DNA of 64,000 nt from Allomyces arbusculus (lineage: Eukaryota; Blastocladiomycota; Blastocladiomycetes; Blastocladiales; Blastocladiaceae). The notes beneath the pieces were generated by a model. The model saw only the letters and a list, made by a program, of their open reading frames with translations. It was not told the origin of the DNA and did no database searches. Below, one piece after another: positions 36,058 through 47,270 of this stretch. The stretch spans positions 62,001 to 126,000 of the forward strand of contig JADHYV010000039.1 of the NCBI GenBank assembly GCA_027604705.1, read 5' to 3'. The stretch's first letter is position 1, and every line of letters starts with the position of its first letter. Made by a program: the position numbers and the translations under genes.

Positions 36058-36293
36058 ATGGCTCGCACAGTGGAAATAGATGTGGTCGAGTGCAAGGACG
36101 TGGAAAAGGCGATCATCGTGACCAAGTCGGTCGCAATATGGGCGGTGGGCTGCGATTCCTATGAATGCTCTGCCTTACCATGGAGCCTCTCTCGGTTTCA
36201 CCAATTTTCCGCTGGACATATATGAGCGTGATCGAGCGCGACTGCTTGCCGCATTTGGGAACGACGATCTGCCTGCAGTTCGAGTGACCTGAT
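36058..36293 (+). pseudogene. Degenerate segment, copy A of a diverged duplication
   Basis: An open piece starts MARTVEIDVVECKDVEKA and continues to a W-A-V-G-C-D stretch. A later frame in the same segment reads FPLDIYERDRARLLAAFG and ends at a stop near 36291. The same two blocks occur in the same order in copy B at 37017-37254. The protein family is unknown. Whether the two frames are joined by an intron or by decay cannot be told by eye. Confidence 0.35.
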
Positions 36294-37016
36294 GGTGGGG
36301 TGGTGGTGCTGCAGACGTCAGCCAGATTTTTGTTTGATCCACCGCCACTGTTGCGTTCTTTTTGATACATTTTGGGCTGCGTCTGCAAGTCAGACACCTC
36401 TCCGCTTTTCTATAGTTGATCCATCGTTTGTGGCGTTGACGGTCTCAGCCATTTTTGTTGAACATTTTCACATCCATCCCAAACATTCTGGCCAAGGGAC
36501 TGAACGAAACATGGAACAACTCTACTCCTGAACCAGTCTGGTACTCATCCTTGCTCACGATGCTGTGTGCACAGCATATATGCACCTAAACGCCGATGTT
36601 GTTATTGTTGCCGACTGCCAATCGACCAGCCGCTCTCACTCGAGTCGGAGGTGCTGCACGTCGGCCATATCCCCTGCCCGCAATCACCACCCCTTTTTTT
36701 TTTCTAACAGCAGGCAGGAGCTATTTACACGTTGTACGGAAGCACGAAAACCATTGCCCACCATTTCAAAATTCTGGCCCGCATCGCTCTGAGCTGAATG
36801 ACTCAACTTACCGATTTTCGCGTCCTGTCACATTAACACCAGGCATGATCAAGAGTGAGCCTCAGATCGTCATTATTTTTCCACAGCAATCGCGACGCTT
36901 CAACAATTTAACGCTGTGAGCATCATGTGTCCGGTGGGTGGGTTGGAAGCCCTCAAGTCTAGCATGGCGACCATCCGTTGTGGGCTTACTTCTTGAAGTT
37001 GACACCGAGCTTGAAG

Positions 37017-37254
37017 ATGACTCTCGCCGTGGAAGTGGAGGCGGGAGAGAGGAAGGACATGGGTAAGCCAATTGGCGCTATCAAAATGGTTGTGCAGTGG
37101 GCGGCAGGCATGGACCATACGGACGTTCAGTCGCCTCAGTCGCCCGTCACGATCACCAGTGTGTCGTCGGAATGAATGAGGGCGACCGAGCGCGACTGCT
37201 CGTCGCGTTACAAAACGATCACCGGCCGGATCCGGAGGGTCACGTTGATGGGTG
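37017..37254 (+). pseudogene. Degenerate segment, copy B of a diverged duplication
   Basis: It opens MTLAVEVEAGERKDMGKP, alignable with copy A at V-E, E-K-D, K-I, W-A-G-D positions. It ends with NEGDRARLLVALQND before a stop. The most similar DNA is 37184-37200 against 36230-36246, 17 bases with one difference. Family unknown. Confidence 0.35.
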
Positions 37255-37422
37255 ACGGACGTGAAGTTGGAGCTGAATGAATATTCCTGCCATGAGCGTT
37301 AGATGTTGAATTCATTTCTCCGCAAATCCGTTTCGTGCTCTGCTTCCTCGTGAAAGTTCATTTGCATCCAGCCATACATTCATACAAAAAATGCCATCTC
37401 GGCCCGGTCGCGCCGCCAGTCC

Positions 37423-40400
37423 TCACACAATCGACCACGACCCGTCCAACGGGTCATGGAACGGCTTCTCCAAATCGTTGAGCATGCAATCGCCGCACAC
37501 GGGACAATCCGCGCCCGCCCGCGCGCACGGTGCTGCGTGCACGACATGCCCACACCCAAACGCGAGAAGCCCACGCTGCTGAGCCTGCTGCTGCGGCATC
37601 GGCTGCTGTTGAGCGGCTCCCAATCCCCTTGCCGCCGCTGCCGTCGATCCGGGCCCGACCGACGCGGCGCTCTGCGTCGGGCTCGTACCCATCATCCCGA
37701 CCCCACCCAAGACCATCCCGACGAGACCGCCGTTCGACCGACCGCTCTTGGTCGAGTCCGCGCGCGACCGCGAGTCGGCGAGATCTGCGGCGCGCGACCT
37801 CGGCCCGGTGGCCATGGCGGGTGCAGGCGTGGGTGCGGGCGCAAAGAGCGGCAGTCGGCACACGGCGCACGGGTCGCGCGGCGTGAACGTGACGTGCAGC
37901 GATTTCGCAGCGCGGTCCTTGATCTGCTGCAGCGACCGGTAACTCGACTCCATGTCGCTCTCGATCTGGTGCAGCTTGGCACTGTAGTCTTCGAGCACGG
38001 CGACGAGCTCGTTCTAATGTAACAAGGGAGTGCACAGGTCAGGTTGGTCAACTCCGAGTTGCTGCGAAGTTGGTGCGGAAACGTACTTTGAAATCGTCCA
38101 TGGTGCAGAAATCCGGGAACAGCGGCAATACGTCGTCGAGCTTGATGACTGAACTCGAGCGCACCAGCTCCATGACGCGCTTGTACTCGCCGCGCTGCAC
38201 GAGGTACTCGAAGATCGACAGCCAGTTTTCGCGCATCGCATCCTCGGATGCGTCGGCCGCGAGCGCCATGGCGTGGTCCACGTCGCCATGCTAGCGTCGT
38301 GGTTAAGAGGCATTGGTCAGTGAATGATCTGGAGCAACGACCAATCTGGTGAACCCAAACACTCCACGGTCCTTACCTGCAACGAAAGCCGAATCGACTC
38401 GGACACCAAGTTGAGCTCCGTGAACAGGTAAATGCACGCCTCCATGCGCTGGTACTGGTGGCACGCGCGAATCGCCAAGTCGAGCGAATAATGTCGCGGC
38501 TTCAACTTGAGGAACCGCAACAGCGCAACTTCGTCGTCGAGACACTTAGCGTAGAGCTGCACGAGGTAGTTGTGAATCACGTCGTCGGTTCTGCCGAGCT
38601 TGGTCACGCAAAACTCCAAGTACTTGATCAGCTCGCCCTACCATGCAGTTCGGCCGTGTCAGTTGCCAGTCAGCCAATAGACTCCTCCACGAACCCAGAT
38701 CATACCTGGATGTTGGCCGGCGCCTTGATAAACGTGGGAATGAGCTGCGTGGGATCGAGCTTGCTGCCGAGCGTCACGAGCAAATGCACGACCTTAGCCG
38801 GCTCGTGCTCCAAAATCGCCGGTACAAACTCGTAGAAAATGGCCGGGTCGACTTGCCGCTCGAGCACAGCAAATGCCGACGCCCATTCTTCGCGGTCAAG
38901 CCAGTACTTGAGCACATTACGGTGGTCGCCCGTCGACCGGTAAAAGTAGAGCAGCTCCTTGGGACGGTTGTAGTTGGTGCAGAGCTGGCGCACTGTGCGC
39001 TTGTCGAGGTGGCCCTAGACAATCAATCAATCCAGACCATTTGGGTGTTGACAAATGAGATTGCGAGCCCGCTGAGATTTCCCGGGCAGAAAAGATCAGC
39101 CGTACCGAGTACTTGCCAATGAACGACTTCATGTCCTTTTCCAAGACCGACTGCTCGAGGTCATTGGGTTGCGCCTCGTTCAAGTTTTGCAGGTTCAGTT
39201 CAAACAGCCACATGGCGAGCATGGTCGTCTCGACGGCGTCCTGGTGTCAAGGATCATATATTTGTCAACAAGGCACGAGTACGACGCGATGGCCAAGTAT
39301 CGACGACCTACCTTGCCCTTCTTGGCCTTGCTCTCGAGCAGCAAGGAGATGTAGAGCCGCAGCGCCTCCATTTCGTTGCACTCGATGAATCGCAGCGACA
39401 CTTCCTCGAACGGAACCAGCGACGCCTTGGCATAGTACTGCGCCGAGAGCTTGTAGCGCTTCGAGGCATAGTAAAAGTCGGCCTGCGCCTTGGCGACCAG
39501 GTCCTTTTCCTCCTTGTTCTAACGGCGAGAATCAAGATCTGGTCAACACTCCACTCCCAGTCCGTCGATGGCGACTCACGTCAATACAATACCTTGGCGT
39601 AGGACATGGCAGTTTCAAACTTGTTGCGCGCCATGTAAAACTTCCAGATATCGCGGTCCTCGTTTCTGATCACGACCTCGTAGAGACACTTGCGCGTGAC
39701 GAGCCAGACGGTGCCGTTGATGCAATCGTGCGAGACACCCACAAGCTCGTCGACCACCTGCTGCTCCCAGACCACGTCGAGCGGCGGCGTTGCCCTCGAC
39801 CCAGTCTCGTCGTCGCTCGTCAAATCGGTCAGGGACGAGTAGGCCACGATACCATGCTGCCCGAACACGAGGTAATGGAACTGGAGTCGCACAATTGCCG
39901 ATGGGTTACCCGCAGCGAGGTCGCCCGTGACGACCGAGTCGGCGAGTGGGAAGAGACCCGGCTGGTCAAACACCGAGTCGCCAAACGACTGCGACCCGAG
40001 CGCGATCCGCGCATGGTAGACGCCGGCGTCAGCGAGCCACGTGAAGCTCGTCGCGGTGCCTACCTGCCGGCCAGCGTAGATCGGGACCGCGACCGACGTG
40101 ATCGCGCCCGGCGTGCCGATCCCGATCCGCTGACCCGCGACATCCATGGACCATGGCGGCCGCTGCTTGCCCACGTTGAGCGATCCCATGCTGCTGGCAA
40201 TCGACGACGGCGATTCGAAAAGCTGCTCAAATGCACCGGGCTCCGTGGACCTCAACTGGGCAATATACTGGTAGACCTTGTTGCGCGCTGTGACGAGCAG
40301 CACATACTTGTTGGCCTCGGTAGGGAACGCATCGAGAAAGAGTGACTGCGGTGGTTCTGGCAGCTGCGCAATCAGCTTGCAGAACTTGGTCGGGTCGGTG

Positions 40401-41222
40401 CTACTCTTGCGCGAAAAGAAGCCCTTGGGCTCGTCTTCGAGGTGGTCAAAGATGGCCTCGAACACGGAGCCGTCGGCGGCGCCAATCAAAATGGACCCGG
40501 TTGACGTGCTTTCGCTGCCCGCGTCCTTGTTCCATGCGACGCTCGTGACAAAGACGCCCTGCTCGCGAAAAAGGGGGTCAGTGCGGTCGAGCAAATTGGT
40601 CCAGCAGCAAGAAATGAGTACCTTGAGCTTGGGAATGTAGCGAGTACGCTTGTTGACGCCAAGGTAGAGGGTCACGTCGTCGCCAACGAGCAAGGCGTGT
40701 CGTCCGTGCGGATCGACGTAAATGGCGCGAATCACGACGGGGGAGGAAGGCCGCTTGGGCAGCTCGAGCTCAATCTCTGGAGGAAGCGAGCTGGGTCAGC
40801 TCAACGCGAACATTCGCGCTGCAAGAGTGCGGTCACAGCGCGGCATAACACACACCGTCAATGTTCTGCGGCGACGCGAGCGGAATGCGCAGGACACGGG
40901 CGGGCGCTTCGAGTGCGAGAAACAAGACATTGTTGGCGACAGCGACGGCCGACATAGCCGCGCCTTGCGTGTCGAGCTCGACAGGTTCGAGCGAGAAAAT
41001 GTCGGCGGCATGGGTGAGCGCCGAGGAGACTGGCACCGTGCTTGACGGCGCGAACCCAGCGTCATACTTTTCGAGCGCGGCGCCGACCACAGCAGCTGGC
41101 GGCGCCGTGAAAGCTGGTGCGAACGCGGGCGCCGTGCCCGTGACGGCGATACTGGACACGGCAGCTGCTCCGTCTTGTCCTTGGCCGGTTGAGGGTCCAT
41201 CGAGCAGGTCGAACAATGACAT
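37423..41222 (-). CDS. VPS18: VPS18, core subunit of HOPS/CORVET tethers
   Basis: Eight exons: 41222-40856, 40776-39593, 39518-39312, 39240-39106, 39014-38706, 38637-38377, 38290-38087 and 38013-37423, for 1,085 residues. The N-terminal half is a Pep3/Vps18 beta-propeller (AIYVDPHGRHALLVGDDV, PKLKVLISCCWTNL). A clathrin-heavy-chain-like alpha-solenoid follows (DFYYASKRYKLSAQYYAKAS, RFIECNEMEALRLYISLLLE, GDHRNVLKYWLDREEWASAF). The C-terminus is RING-like: CAVCRLPLF, then a long Gly/Ala/Gln insert, FGCGHVVHAAPC and CPVCGDCML. The insert of ~90 residues between zinc-ligand pairs is unusual. It acts in endosome and vacuole fusion with the SNARE VAM7 (1.9-3.2 kb). Confidence 0.95.
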
Positions 41223-42726
41223 GGTGCTGTTGCGATGGTCGATTCGCTGTAGGTAGTCGCTGCGTCGTAAACTGTGATCCAGGGTCGAAAGAAAGGCACA
41301 ATATTACTTGCGCCGCGTGCGAGATCCGGGCGCCGCCTTGACTGCGACTGCCGGAAAGGTCGACGTGCTGCAGGTCGTCGTCGTCGTCGTGTTGGTCCGT
41401 GTTGGCGAGCTCCACGACAACGAAGACTCGGAGCAGGGGACTGGATCGACGCGTGGAAGTGGCTCAGGCCGCGACTGGCCACATGCCAGGGTCGCTCGGG
41501 GGCAGCGCTTCGTCATGTGCCGATTTGCTCCTCGAGACTGCAGGACCATGCCCTGGGATTTCAAGGCGGGCGGTTGAAGGATCACGATAAATCCGAAAAC
41601 ATCGGGTGGCTTGCTCCGCTCGGGGCCGGGATGCTGGCCGGATGCGGTGGGAACCGTGGGATGCTGGCCGCGTGGAGCGCTCTGCAATCCCAGCAGGCGC
41701 TTGCCAAGCAACGCCCTGTGCTTGTCGGAAATCCCCTGCGCCGGCAAGAACCTGCGCTCCACCCCGACCTCACCACGCTTCCTTCAAAATCGGCGGGCAG
41801 GCACGCGACGCTCCTCTCTTCTCCTCCCGCTCGCCAACGACTCCGCCTGCCTGGTGTTGCCGCCGGTGGTTCGCAAGTCGCGCAGTTGATCACGCCGCCA
41901 CCGCCCCGCCCTGCAAGCGTCTGAGCCGATCGATCCCCACGCCGACGCCGTCGCTGCAACTCCAAGTGCTCAGACCCAATATCACATCCGACCGCGTGCA
42001 GGCCTCGCGCATACCCGCCCGCACCTGGATTCGGCGGCCACTTTCAAGCAACCGGCGAGCTGCTCAAGTCTGGCAGCTGCAAGTTAACTCGTCTCGGCAC
42101 ACTGCTGATATATTCAGCTCGTTCCCGGCGACTTTTTTGGCGGCTGTTGGCGACATCACGCCGGCCAATTGGATTCATCGCTGCCTTCAAGCGCGTCCCG
42201 CACGAAAAAGGTGTGTGCGCTTGTGACCGTGTGCTTCCCGTCTCCCTCCACCAGTTTTGGGATAGGCCGAACATACGCCCGTCCGCCCGACATGGCCCGG
42301 GTGTGTTGGTCTGCATCTAGTGACAGCAAATCAACCCGAAGTAGTTCTGGTCGTGGTGGCGCTGTTTGCTTGTTCCCTGAGCTCATTCGATGCTGAGATG
42401 TTAAAGACGGAAACTGACCTCGTCTCGCTCATTCCCCTCTGCCCTGCGTCTTTTTTTCGCGGCAAGGCATTATTCATTCCTCGCGCTCGCTTTTCCCGTC
42501 GGCGAAGCCCCTGTTGCTTGCTCAGTGAGGCGACCCGCTACACAGCTTTCGTCACGCCGAACCTGTCGGTACGCCCTGTGCAGGACACCATGGTTGGCAC
42601 GTTTGACTTACCGACGGGTATGACCCTTCATAGACGCGCACCCGCCCGAACCAGGCTGCTGCTTGCGCTCAACCTAACGCTGTAGTCGCGACGCAGTGAC
42701 CCCGACCGTACCCGCCGCTCTCCACC
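41223..42726. promoter_or_regulatory. Divergent spacer, VPS18 / MADS-box gene
   Basis: About 1.5 kb, the longest divergent spacer in the window. Open frames on both strands (41274-41924 + and 41304-41762 -) overlap each other and show no family features. A long promoter and leader for the transcription-factor gene is the likeliest content. Confidence 0.3.
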
Positions 42727-44485
42727 ATGTCGCCACCCAATTCCGCTGCCATACCGGCCGCTGCGAGCCGAGCGGCGCCGCCTAAGCGCAAGTACACGAT
42801 CCAGCCGATTCGCGACGAACGGTCGCGGCAAGTCACGTTTGTTAAGCGCAAGGGCGGTCTGTTGCGCAAGGCCTATGAGCTCTCGGTGCTGTGCGGGTGT
42901 GAAGTCGGCGTCGTTGTCTTTTCCAAATCGGGCCGGCTCACCACGTTTGCGAGCGACGGCGACCTCGACTCAGTCCTGCTCCGCTTCGTCGACGTGGCCG
43001 TACCGCACGAAACGCGGTCGAATCTTGACGTACGCTACTCGTTGTCTTCCGAAATGGCCGTAGACGTGCACGTTACGCGAAGATAATCGCCAATGTGTCG
43101 GCACCAAGTAGCCTCTATTTTTGCAACTTGACTGATTGTTCCCGCTTTCCTCCCTCGTCCATGGTTCGCAACGTTGCATGTAGTTTCTGATTGAGGACGG
43201 CCATCTTCCGCCTGGCTCGACTCTCGACGACGCCAAAAACGCCTTCATCGACCAACCTGGTGCTGACGACCAACCGGCCCCACCTGCCGCTACTACCGCT
43301 GCCGCGGCCGTTCCCCCGTCGATTCCGTCGGTCGCGATCCATGTGCAAGGGCTACCACAAGATCCGACCGCGCCAACGGCTCCCGCTCCCCCTACTGCAC
43401 CGGACGCCGCCCATCCCGCGCCCACTGACCCGGCGTCACGCCCTATGCTGATGCACCCCATGCCACCGGGCGCCTACCCGGCCCCGCCCGGCTGGTACGG
43501 CCACGGTGCGCCGTCTGCGCCGTTTATGCACCCGGCGTACGACGGCCACGCGGCGGCCGCTGCTGCTGCTGCTGCCGCTGCCGCCGCGGCAAGACCTTAT
43601 TCGGACCCGACGCTCCCACCCAATACCGCACCCGGATCCGCTGATGCGCGCCCAAACACTGTCCCTGCCGCACGTCCCGAAGCGACAGGTCCCGAATCAG
43701 CGACCCCTTTCCCAGCGGCCCCGCCCTTCCCAGCCGCGCCCATGGACCCAGCCGTTGCCGGGTACCCGCCGCGGTTTCCCGGGTACGGCGTGATGCCGCC
43801 GCCGCCTGTGCCAATGCATCCGTACGCGGCCGCGCACTACCATTATCCGCGGTACGCGATGCGGCCCGATTACTATGCGCCTTACCCGCACTTGCCGATG
43901 GAGTACTCGCCGGTGCCGCTGGCCGGGGCGCACGCCGCAAAAACCAGGCCGGGCACGCATCCGAGGCCGTCGCCACCGCCGCCATCGGCGCCCGTGACGA
44001 CTGCGGGGTATACCGCAGCGCAACCAGATCCTGCTGGTGCTGACGCTCCCGAGTCGACTGCCCCAGCTCCTGCTATCGCTCCAGGTGCGGCATCACCGGC
44101 GGTAGGACTGGTGACGGCCACGACGACCGCGGCAGCTCCCGTGCCGTCGTCGGGTGGTGCGACGCCACCAGGGACCAAACGTGAGTGGGACGGCTCCGAC
44201 GAGGCCGCGCCCCCGCCGGCCAAGCGCGTCGCGACGGGCACGGACCATGCGCTGGTCGAAGGGTCGCAAGGCACGAGCTTCTTGCTCCCGGCCGCGGCAT
44301 TGGCTCACCAAGCGGCGGCGGTGCTGACGAGTATGCCCGGGAGCATCCAGACAGCAGTGCCGCCGCCATCAGGTCCACCGAGCGCGCCTGTTGCCCCTGA
44401 AGCGGTTGCACCGGTGCACTTACCGCCGATTTCGGTCCCAGAAGACCACGCGGGTGCACCACCGCGAGAGTGGCCTGGGCATTGA
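42727..44485 (+). CDS. MEF2-type (type II) MADS-box transcription factor
   Basis: Two exons, 42727-43029 and 43184-44485, give 534 residues. Residues ~20-75 are a MADS domain: IQPIRDERSRQVTFVKRKGG, then LLRKAYELSVLCGCEVGVVV and FSKSGRLTTFAS. The RDERSRQVTF core, where SRF-type factors differ, and the following PHETRSNLD, close to the MEF2 PHESRTNSD, place it with MEF2/Rlm1. MADS domains dimerise and bind CArG-like DNA. The rest is a long Pro/Ala/Tyr-rich disordered region with an alanine run (~residue 215-230), likely an activation domain. A nuclear-signal-like AKRVATG lies late. Rlm1 in yeast serves cell-wall signalling downstream of RHO1; that link here is inference. Confidence 0.9.
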
Positions 44486-44766
44486 GGTTGCATTTTTTTT
44501 TTCATTTCATTTCATGTTGTGTGCTTTGGCCTGTTCGTGGGTCTTGGTTGTTTGCTTTGGGCGTTTTGTCTTGGGATACCGACCCCGTTCCCATGAGTCT
44601 TCCTTTATGTGATCATGTTTTCTCGGCCGCGGCGCCGCTATTCTTCCATATTCACGACGTCAGCATGAAATCATGAACAGAGTTAGTGATTCAAAAACGG
44701 GACTGGATTCTTTGATAGCGACGCAACAACAACCACTACCACGAGCCAAACTACTACTGGCGTCGC
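44486..44766. other. Convergent 3' spacer, MADS-box / PPWD1
   Basis: Both genes end here from opposite sides. The MADS-box side opens with a T10 run and TTTCATTTCA words (44493-44515). No gene is recognised. Confidence 0.4.
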
Positions 44767-47270
44767 TTACTTGATCGTAATGCTCACAATGTGAATGTCC
44801 TTGAGCGGGCGGTCGTCCTTGTCCGTGGGCGTGCGCTCAATCGCGCGCAGCACGTCTATGCCGCCCGTCAAGCGGCCAAAGATAGTGTGTTTGCCGTCGA
44901 GCCAGGGCGTCGGTGCCGTCGTAATGAAGAACTGGCTCCCGTTCGTGTCTGCTCGAAAGAAGATCAAGGTCAGCCAACGATCGGGCGGAAAGAAAGACAA
45001 AATCGCGCCGTACCCTTGCCCGCGTTCGCCATACTCAGTACCCCCGGTCGATCGTGCTTCAGCCCAGGCACAATCTCGTCCTCAAACTCGCCACCCCAAA
45101 TACTCTCCCCACCAGTCCCATCCCCCTTTGGGTCGCCCGTTTGGATCATAAACGACTCGATGACGCGATGCACGAGCACGTTATTGTAATACTGGTTGCG
45201 TGCGTGCGTCACAAAATTCTCGACCGTCTTGGGTGCGTGGTCCGGGAACAAGTCGAGCACCAAGTCGCCCATGGTCGTGTGCAGCGTCGCCTGCGTCGCT
45301 TGCGGCCGCACCGCACGTGCCCCACCCGCACCGGCCGACTTGAGTAGCGCCATGGTCTGTTCTTCCTTGGAGGGCTTTTCGTTGAAGACGTCGCGGCTGA
45401 CAGCGAGCAGAGCCGCATCGCCGTCGTTCGCCGCAGCTTCGGCCGGGTCGCGCCGCGTGAACAGGAAAAACCGGTTCTTCTTGTAGGCCGTGGCGAAGAG
45501 GGTCGGATCAATCGCGCCGGCGTCCTGCAAGTTGGGGTTTTCGGACGAGGCCATGGCAAGCGTGACCACTTTTTTCTTGCGCGGCGCGCCCTGGTAGAGC
45601 GACAGGTGTAGGAACCGGTGCGACTCGGCGGCACCAATCAGTTTACTCACGCGGTTCGCGTGAATGTTGACGACCTTTATCCCGAGCAGCGTCGCATACA
45701 GGACGAACGTGCCGGATGCATCGAAGATCACATTGGCGTACTTGCGCGCGTGCTCGTTGGCCTCGAGGTCGCGCTCGACGGCAAGGCGGCGGCCAAACTC
45801 CATATCGTCGAGCCGCGTAAAGGCCGTCCCGGCCTGCTGCATTTCCGACTGCGCCTGCAGCGACTCGTCGTACTTGCGGAATAATTTGCCCGTGAGAAAG
45901 CGCCATACGCGCACTTGTCGGTCGACGAGGCCGTAGGTGACGAAAAATTGGCCGTCGCGCGAGAAGTCGAGACTGCTGGGCGCGGCCTTGAGTTTGCGGT
46001 ACTCGTAGAGGTCCGTGTCGGACTTGAACGACCAAGTCACGGACGAGGGCACGTCGAATGGTGGTGACGGGGACCAGTATTCGATCATGCCCGTCGCGTC
46101 GATGCTGACAACGCAGTCGTAGCGCTCATTGTACTGTTCAAGCGTGATCACAGAGTTAGCATCGGGGCCAGGTGGGTAGGCCTACAGGTGGGCAAGATGC
46201 GGAAAGCACGAAGAATCCATACCTTCATGACGACCACCGGGTCGCGATGCAGCGAGACGGTGTGCAGCGGCTTGCTCTCTGCCGACTGCGCGTCGAAGAG
46301 GAAAATAGAACCCGAATCGGCATCCGATCTGTTGAAAGCGGGGCTGGTCAGTCAAGCCAGCGGTTTGCGTGACGACGACGGAGGTACGCAACGTACACGG
46401 CGACCATTGTGAGCGGCTGACCGGGTTGGAACGTCCATGCAACGGTTGCAGGCACGAAGTCCAAGATGAGCATGTTGATCATGTCTAGCAACGACACACA
46501 CGCACGCACGCCAGTCCATTGCGACGGTAAGAGAGTAATTCATATTGCAGAGTGGATTCGTCCAGACCAGCCGCCCGCCCCGCCGCGCAGTCGCCATACC
46601 AAAGTTGACAATGTCAAAGATCTTGAGCTCCTTGGTCGGACTGATGGTGGCCAAGAGCGTGCCCTGGCTGTTGATCGACATGCCGCACACCTCGCCTAGA
46701 GAGGGCCAAATGGCGGGTAAGTTTTCCACCCAGAATGAGGTTGATCTGGCCATCGCCCAGCGCGTCGGCAAAAACGCACCGAGATGGGCGCGAAAGTGCT
46801 TGACGAATTCGATGCCGTTCTCGCTCTTTTTCCAAAACTTGAGGTGGCCATCGATCGATGTCGTGATGATAAACTCGGTTCTGCTTTGGTGTGCGCCCAG
46901 GGAAGAAAGCGGGCGGCCAGGGTAAGCGACCGTTGCGAGCGAAAAAACGAGCGAATGCAAACAGCGAGCACGCGTGTACTTTGAGACGCCCGTGTAGGAG
47001 AGCACGTCGCGATGCATGTAGGACATTTCGTAGAGTTCGGTGCACGGCAGCTGGTCGAGGTAGATTCTCTCGTGCACGAGAGCGTCGGCATCTGCAGGCA
47101 GCAGCGGTTCGCGTGCGGCGTCAGGTCGTGAATTCGAATGGTTGGTCGGGACGGATTCGGAGCACCGGTGCGCGACATATACGCTTGCGCTTGTGCTTTT
47201 TCCGAGGGCGGTCGTCGAGCGCCTCAGCGGGTATGGGCATGGGGCCCACGTCGTCGTCGCTGTCGGACAT
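44767..47270 (-). CDS. PPWD1: PPWD1-type WD40-cyclophilin peptidyl-prolyl isomerase
   Basis: Eight exons: 47270-47183, 47091-46980, 46880-46780, 46695-46600, 46484-46397, 46328-46223, 46181-45014 and 44948-44767, for 646 residues. After an acidic start ([16 protein letters not shown]) and a basic patch come WD40 blades ([42 protein letters not shown]). The C-terminal ~160 residues are cyclophilin: [57 protein letters not shown] and IFGRLTGG. Catalytic-site residues R (in VLVHRVIE the family has H-R), F, W and H are present. PPWD1 joins active spliceosomes in animals; Arabidopsis CYP71 has the same layout. The intron at 46222-46182 is only 41 bases. Confidence 0.95.

Larger units (their letters stand above)
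35078..37422. other. Gene-poor, visibly AT-richer island with no intact gene recognised
   Basis: About 2.3 kb between the IQGAP stop and the VPS18 stop. Base composition is clearly richer in A and T than the neighbouring genes. Short open pieces look protein-like, e.g. HFFAKLLQHETRVLSHDVEY and CVKSVNVGAKTLHLHAV (35740-35930), followed by TACTAAC, an ideal branch-point word, and candidate acceptors. No model joins them into a full gene. I read it as either a fast-evolving gene I cannot resolve or remnants of one. Confidence 0.4.

Noticed and set aside
35078-37422. A transposable element in the AT-richer island
   Set aside because: No terminal repeats, transposase or reverse-transcriptase motifs seen; only the diverged internal duplication.
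41274-41924. A 216-codon open frame upstream of the MADS-box gene
   Set aside because: Overlaps an opposite-strand frame of similar length and shows no domain or codon signal that separates it from spacer.
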